NCBI GenBank assembly: GCA_902495305.1
Contig: CABUWG010000045.1
Location: 1 to 14,214, forward strand
DNA length: 14,214 nucleotides
Source of the DNA: an uncultured Pseudomonadota bacterium
Lineage (GTDB): Bacteria; Pseudomonadota; Alphaproteobacteria; RF32; CAG-239
Reading direction: 5' to 3'
The position numbers and the translations under genes are program-made. Positions 14,067-14,214 of this stretch are shown piece by piece; within the stretch, counting starts at the first letter, position 1, and each line of letters begins with the position of its first letter. The notes under the pieces are model-generated. The model saw nothing but the letters and a program-made list of their open reading frames with translations, was not told the DNA's origin and ran no database searches.

Positions 14067-14214
14067 TTACTGCCATGGAGAGGTTCGGGCGTCGGATACT
14101 TTAAGCTCAAACACCTTGTCGAAGAAGGAGAACAAGTAAACGTATTCATCCATACGCAGGTTGCCCTTATTTTTCCTTAATCTTTCTATTTTTCCTTCCA
14201 GAAAGTCTATATGA
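14067..14214 (-). CDS. 3' end of a gene entering from the right edge (partial)
   Basis: Read leftward from base 14213, a 48-residue open frame ends at TAA (14069-14067). It contains 'IDFLEGKIERLRKNKGNLR' then 'MDEYVYLFSFFDKVFELK' and finishes SDARTSPWQ. The composition is that of a real protein with a basic helix and an amphipathic segment, and the stop is followed one base later by a strong terminator on the same strand. The 5' part lies outside the window. Because this fragment lacks an early start codon it is easily missed. I do not recognise the family. Confidence 0.65.
   Translation of the reverse strand, partial: HIDFLEGKIERLRKNKGNLRMDEYVYLFSFFDKVFELKVSDARTSPWQ

Overview
The window looks like chromosomal DNA of a Gram-negative bacterium of moderate GC content, most likely an uncultured alphaproteobacterium. 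Evidence for Gram-negative: an MsbA-type lipid A flippase, two lipobox lipoproteins, and several exported proteins. Evidence for Alphaproteobacteria: the small XRE regulator has the 'TFQQLQKYE...NRIS.SRL' recognition region typical of an alphaproteobacterial HTH family. The taxonomic call is an inference and no rRNA or other marker is present.

Layout, left to right. (1) 1-429 holds no convincing gene: a GGTGGA hexanucleotide tandem array at the left edge, then a strongly purine-biased tract, then a probable promoter. (2) 430-5366 is a tightly overlapping four-gene Bat (aerotolerance-like) operon on the + strand: a DUF4381 membrane protein, a BatA-type VWA protein with an intact MIDAS, a BatB-BatC fusion (VWA with degenerate MIDAS, TPRs, and a long Gln-rich tail), and BatD. 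No moxR ATPase or DUF58 gene, the usual partners, lies next to it in the window. (3) 5367-6052 contains a free-standing XRE regulator with its own promoter, a candidate operator between -35 and -10, and a clear intrinsic terminator. (4) 6113-8346 on the minus strand holds a DUF1294 membrane protein gene followed by msbA, ending in a terminator that has the stop codon in its loop. (5) 8527-10059 on the + strand is a two-gene envelope module, a lipoprotein plus an exported protein, of unknown function. (6) 10061-11270 on the minus strand is dtd (D-aminoacyl-tRNA deacylase) followed by an unrecognised 250-residue protein. (7) 11371-12615 is a lipoprotein with an alpha/beta hydrolase fold, and 12695-13330 an exported protein of unknown function; each has its own candidate promoter. 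(8) 13331-14066 is intergenic: a pyrimidine-rich tract and then a cluster of inverted repeats, closed by a bidirectional terminator. (9) The 3' end of an unlisted minus-strand gene enters from the right edge (14067-14214).

Functionally the window is dominated by cell-envelope genes. The Bat proteins would form a membrane-bound VWA/TPR complex facing the periplasm; MsbA flips lipid A core; the lipoproteins and exported proteins act in the periplasm or outer membrane. I do not see a defence system, CRISPR array, phage, transposase, tRNA or rRNA. The least explained parts are the lipoprotein/exported-protein pair, the lipoprotein hydrolase, the degenerate-MIDAS BatB-C fusion, and the structured repeat island at the right.
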